A stretch of 20,270 bases of DNA from Aplysia californica. Its lineage: Eukaryota; Mollusca; Gastropoda; Aplysiida; Aplysiidae. The first letter of the stretch is position 1, and the number at the start of each line of letters is the position of its first letter. A model generated the notes under the pieces. That model saw only the letters and a list, made by a program, of their open reading frames with translations, searched no databases and was not told the DNA's origin. The position numbers were made by a program, and so were the translations under genes. Of this stretch, positions 17,073 to 20,270 are shown piece by piece. The DNA lies in the NCBI RefSeq assembly GCF_000002075.1, contig NW_004797502.1:373656-393925 (forward strand), in the 5' to 3' direction.

Positions 17073-18715
17073 TCGCTCTCCCAATCGCTAGATGGACGAG
17101 TAGAAGACCGGACAAAGACGGTTCCAGTCACTGGAGGTCTCAGATTTTCGATGACCACTGTCCCCACCACTTCCAAATCAGGACCACCTCCTCCAGGCTT
17201 CTCCTCTTTCTCCTCCTCCTCTCCCTCCTCTCCCCCGTCCTTTCCCTCTTCCTCCTCCTCTTCATCCTCCTCTTCATCCTCCTCCTCCTCCTCCTCCTCC
17301 TCCTCCTCCTCCTCCTCCTCCTCGCCATTCTCCTTCATCGTGCATGCCCCTGAAACCGGACGTGACGAGGCCACATACCACATCCCCTTGGCCACGGTGT
17401 AACAGAACTCTGTGACGTCATGACGACATCTGTCTCCCCACTGGTGCATCTCACAGTTCGGACCCTGGTAGTTTCCTTGATTCGTAATGTCGTGTCCGTG
17501 GGAATGTCTGATGATGTCTCCATCTGAACACTGACAAGTTCTCGGGATAGTCATGTTGTGTCCCCGGGTATGGACGATGTCTTCGTCAACCCTGTTGACA
17601 TCTGCTGTGCGCGGAGGGTCGCCAGAGGCTAGTTCATCAGGTAAGACCAAGTCATGGCTCGCTAGCGTCAGGGTCAAGGGGTCAACCAGCTTGCTGTTCT
17701 GATAAAGTAGTTTGTCAGGACTTACAGAATCAGTTTCACCTGTATAAGGCTCATCTATGCCATCGGAATTGCCTGTATTGCACAGAGCATCAACGCGTAT
17801 CATGGAGTTAGGTGGGATGCCCTGAAGTACCTTACCATCATTATTATGTTTACTGATGTCCTTTCCTTCGCCCGCCATGTAGTTTCCACCATGATTTGTG
17901 TGACTACCTTGGGTTATTTCTGTTTGAGATATCGGCTTATTAATGCCAAAATGGGGACATTCTTCGAATTCCTGTCTTGCGGTCAGAATACCTTTTGTCT
18001 TTACACCTTGTTGTTCAACATAATGTAGCGAACCATCCCGCGTTGTTCTACTTTGCCCCCTCCCATCACTTCCTACACAGCCAAGGCGTCCTAATGAATC
18101 GGTCACTGAGTTTACTACACTGCATAATGTGTTGTGGGAACGGCTTTGCTGAATCTTTGTCCGACATCCAGTGTCTATGATGTTATCTGAGAAACTGCTA
18201 ACTCCAAATGCGGCTTTGCTACTATCTAATTGACCAGCGCCGATTGTTGTGGCTTTTGTGGTACACTCATTATCTCCAAAGACGTTGTATCTGATTTGTT
18301 CAGCAATAATCCGGACGTTTCTCTCTTCATCGACACCGCCGTATGTTCCTGTACTGTTCTGGTGTCTAATCTTTTGAGAAAAGTTTCCACCTGCAGTTTG
18401 AATAGTGGCGTTTGTCGTTGTCAGGGATATGCCTTCTGCATCACTCAAGGCTACACTGATACTTTCCTCTGAACGACTCCTACAAGCTGTCGATCTCTTC
18501 GTGTAATAGACTGATTTATAGCTGTTTGTAGGGCGTTGCTTCTCACTCCAACGTATTCGGCAGCCTTCTTTCTCTGAAGGTCCGTCTGAATCGTTAATAG
18601 ACCAAAAAGGTTTCTTCGAAAACAACGCTGCTCCAACGTCTTTATCAACACTCTCGTCATGCCATGCTGAGGGCAAGGATTCTCTGTACAAACTCTGCTG
18701 TTCAGAATCAGACAT
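17069..18715 (-). CDS. Unrecognised acidic, hydrophilic protein (probably one exon)
   Basis: The first in-frame ATG (18713-18715, A at -3) gives 548 residues. The frame is open without ATG back to a stop just above 18922. Candidate acceptors there (CTTCCCCCTCAAG, TTGGTGTGTCAG) mean the exon may start upstream. Numbering residues from 18850, the protein is polar, Ser/Thr/Asn-rich and low in hydrophobic runs, with no signal peptide or membrane helix. Residues 172-193 (DEERNVRIIAEQIRYNVFGD) look the most helix-like. Residues 428-505 are Cys/His-rich with three imperfect HN/HD-x-T units. Residues 509-550 are a Glu/Asp tract. It ends STRPSSDWESE. The stop TAA lies inside a perfect GTAAGT donor (17067-17072), so the exon probably ends at 17073 and the protein continues. 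I do not recognise the family. It is convergent with the GPCR. Non-repetitive composition over 450 codons argues for a real gene. Confidence 0.6.
   Translation of the reverse strand: MSDSEQQSLYRESLPSAWHDESVDKDVGAALFSKKPFWSINDSDGPSEKEGCRIRWSEKQRPTNSYKSVYYTKRSTACRSRSEESISVALSDAEGISLTTTNATIQTAGGNFSQKIRHQNSTGTYGGVDEERNVRIIAEQIRYNVFGDNECTTKATTIGAGQLDSSKAAFGVSSFSDNIIDTGCRTKIQQSRSHNTLCSVVNSVTDSLGRLGCVGSDGRGQSRTTRDGSLHYVEQQGVKTKGILTARQEFEECPHFGINKPISQTEITQGSHTNHGGNYMAGEGKDISKHNNDGKVLQGIPPNSMIRVDALCNTGNSDGIDEPYTGETDSVSPDKLLYQNSKLVDPLTLTLASHDLVLPDELASGDPPRTADVNRVDEDIVHTRGHNMTIPRTCQCSDGDIIRHSHGHDITNQGNYQGPNCEMHQWGDRCRHDVTEFCYTVAKGMWYVASSRPVSGACTMKENGEEEEEEEEEEEEEEEDEEEDEEEEEEGKDGGEEGEEEEKEEKPGGGGPDLEVVGTVVIENLRPPVTGTVFVRSSTRPSSDWESE
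17195..17322 (-). repeat. (GAG)n coding microsatellite encoding poly-Glu
   Basis: The plus strand reads as CTC/TCC triplets. In the minus-strand frame almost every codon is GAG with a few GAT and GAA/GAC, giving about 40 acidic residues. The pure GAG core (about 17277-17322) should be length-polymorphic. The plus-strand poly-Ser and minus-strand poly-Arg frames are shadows. Confidence 0.9.
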
Positions 18716-18922
18716 AATGTCGGTAGTGTCGACAGTCACGCCAAAATCTAGCACTATATTCAAGTTGTTAAGGGCGAGACAGTTGGAAACGTTGTCTCTT
18801 TCAGCTTCACGACCTTTCCTTGCCTTGACAAGTTCTCTTGAGCCTGACACACCAACTTGAGCTTCATGTAAGTAGTCGCTCTTGAGGGGGAAGTTGACCG
18901 GCAGGTTTAGAGTGATCCATCA

Positions 18923-19596
18923 TATGAACCAGTTTATATTCCGACATTCTTGTTTAAGTGCAAGAAACTGCCGACTCCGGGAAAAAAGTCATTAGTGATG
19001 CACGAGAGGCTCAATCCATGACGTCATTAACAAGGACATTAACTCTTGCAAGTTTTGTCGCAGTCAACGTTTCGAACCCTCTCTGTTAGCCTGTCCGATT
19101 GAACAGATGGCTGCCTTAGCTTTGGGTAGCCTTGCTTGCCTGTTGAAGCAGCGACTGTCGTTTAGAGGACAGCAGTAGCTGACAAAAAGAAATTAGTATT
19201 TCCGTCAATTAAACTTAAAACAAATGGTGAAATGGTATTTGCATTTCAGGAATGGCAATGTGAAAGAGAACAAATCTGAATCTTTTAATTCTTTCAAAAT
19301 TAAGCTCAAGTCAACTATGATTTTAAATCAAAGAGATACATTCTAGATTTTCACAAAACTTAAGCGCTTGTGAAATAGCACTCAGATATATTAATATTAT
19401 AAGCATCCTTCTAGATGCACATCAAGTGTCATTTCGATAGCAAAATACATGTACTTGTAGAAGTGAGGAGTAAAGGGAAAGTTAGCCTGAAGGAATTCAG
19501 GCAAAACATTATTTGGCAAAGTAAGTGTAGCTGGGGTTATCACACTGGGAGGTTCAAGTAAGTTTAATCCTAATTATTCATGTTCGTTATTTCGCC
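18923..19596. other. No gene seen upstream of the acidic-protein exon
   Basis: No clear promoter, repeat or coding frame was found. If the acidic exon has an upstream partner, this is likely intron. If it is a first exon, this is the 5' flank. Confidence 0.35.
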
Positions 19597-19597
19597 A

Positions 19598-19730
19598 GGG
19601 CAGACGGGGAGGGGGAGGATGGGAAGAGTTGACAATAGATCTACCACTGACCGGCGCGACATGCATCTCATTACGCCTCAACCCGCCAGTGGAAAAGGGG
19701 GATGCTGAGTGGGAGGGGCGGGGGGGGGGG
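19598..19730 (+). other. G-rich region with two G-quadruplex motifs
   Basis: Four G-runs with loops of 5, 1 and 5 bases at 19598-19623, and a G3-A-G4-C-G11 block at 19711-19730. Sequence between them is ordinary. Function unknown. Confidence 0.6.
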
Positions 19731-19904
19731 TTATAATTTTAATCGAGGTTTATGAATCAAAAGACAAGAAATGAGAAGTACGGAACAAGAGGACCACTTG
19801 GGGCCGGGGAGTTGAGAGCATTTGCAAGTGGCGTCAGAATAATCTTCCATAGGGTTGGATGTGCTAATTTCGTCAACAGGCCGTCCAGTTTTGTGGTACA
19901 ACAA

Positions 19905-20045
19905 CACAGCTACACACAACAACACACATCAACACACAACTACACACAACTACACACAATAACATACAACTACTCAAAACAGAACACAGCACACAATACC
20001 TTACAACTGGACAAAACAACACACAACCCACAACAACATACACTG
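19905..20045. repeat. Degenerate CAACA/CTACACA repeat
   Basis: Interleaved ACAAC, ACACA and CTACACACAA units with increasing decay to the right. Thr/Gln/Tyr-rich and Cys/Val-rich open frames across it are artefacts. Confidence 0.85.
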
Positions 20046-20180
20046 CATGCTGTTTTCCCCAAGTGCTATATAAAAATAAACAACACTTTCTGCCAGTCAC
20101 TTACTGCTTATGCAAATGAGTTGATTTGAATGACACAGGATTGCAACGAAATTGCAGCAAGCATGTGTTTATTATGAATG
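20046..20180. other. Short unique sequence with an octamer motif
   Basis: Contains TATAAAAATAAA near 20070 and an ATGCAAAT octamer (POU-factor type site) at 20110-20117. No transcript structure can be inferred from these alone. Confidence 0.3.
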
Positions 20181-20181
20181 A

Positions 20182-20249
20182 AGCTCAGGAAAACTCGTGT
20201 CACCTGCTACGACAGTGAAGCACCTAACCGCTACACAACGGACGCCGGT
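20182..20249 (-). mobile_element. tRNA-derived SINE head, family 2
   Basis: Minus strand: CCGGCGTCCGTTGTGTAGCG, GTTAGGTGCTTCACTGTCG and a weak B-box ACGAGTTTTCCTGAG. The A-box region is the best preserved of all copies. The element's 5' end lies next to the (AAT)n array at the window edge; the body is not recognisable on the other side. Confidence 0.65.
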
Positions 20250-20270
20250 AATAATAATAATAATAATAAT
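20247..20270. repeat. (AAT)n microsatellite at the window edge
   Basis: At least seven AAT units, cut by the end of the window, directly adjoining a SINE head. Confidence 0.93.

Noticed and set aside
17151-17402. Plus-strand poly-Ser and minus-strand poly-Arg frames
   Set aside because: Shadows of the GAG coding repeat of the acidic protein.
19731-19925. Minus-strand frame with TGRPVDEISTSNPMEDYSDATCKC
   Set aside because: Composition is protein-like and it lies upstream of the acidic exon on the same strand, but it starts at a GTG, lacks a clear acceptor or donor, and matches nothing known. Too weak to list as an exon.
1-20270. Retroviral, LTR or Polinton remnants
   Set aside because: No LTR pair, protease, integrase or capsid-like frame was recognised; the mobile elements seen are SINEs, a LINE fragment and MITEs.

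Overview
The window looks like nuclear DNA of an animal, most probably a mollusc and perhaps a heterobranch gastropod. It has long microsatellites every 1-2 kb, many old tRNA-derived SINEs and short inverted-repeat transposons, few open frames of useful length, and spliceosomal signals. The one clear gene encodes a single-exon class A GPCR of the kind annotated in gastropods as chemosensory or orphan FMRFamide-receptor-like receptors. The taxon call rests on remembered family resemblance, not on a search.

Layout. 1-2.4 kb: a (GTA)n array, copy A of a ~440-bp terminal-inverted-repeat element (called MITE-1 here), a minus-strand SINE and a fossil of the C-terminal end of a LINE reverse transcriptase. 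2.4-5.2 kb: AT-rich sequence with no convincing gene. 5.2-6.15 kb: a 158-bp hAT-type MITE with 8-bp target duplications, one and a half MITE-1 copies and a SINE. 6.4-6.7 kb: a (CA)n/(TA)n tract. 6.9-8.2 kb: short coding-like pieces behind good splice acceptors and a diverged tandem duplication. 9.0-10.3 kb: a second inverted-repeat element (MITE-2) interrupted by a SINE with clean target duplications, then MITE-1 copy C and another SINE. 10.5-10.9 kb: a signal-peptide-like open frame running into a (CT)n tract, then (GATA)n.

Genes. The GPCR (11164-12291, plus strand) has a splice acceptor 60 bases before its ATG, so an upstream 5' UTR exon is likely, and a poly(A) signal about 100 bases after the stop. 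The second candidate gene is a long minus-strand open frame (about 17069-18715, open to 18922). It encodes a hydrophilic acidic protein ending in a poly-glutamate tract, and its apparent stop lies inside a perfect GTAAGT donor, so it is probably one exon of a larger gene extending both ways. The two genes are convergent.

13.4-16.05 kb is a dense transposon cluster: MITE-1 F, a SINE carrying a (TG)n expansion, MITE-1 E, MITE-2, inverted MITE-1 D, MITE-1 fragment G and two minus-strand SINE pieces. 16.3-17.06 kb is purine-rich and CA/CACT simple repeat that holds a diverged duplicate of the acidic gene's exon edge.

No bacterial, CRISPR or viral system is visible. The most original material is the two apparently non-autonomous inverted-repeat families with their nested and mirror-image arrangement, the GPCR, and the unrecognised acidic protein.
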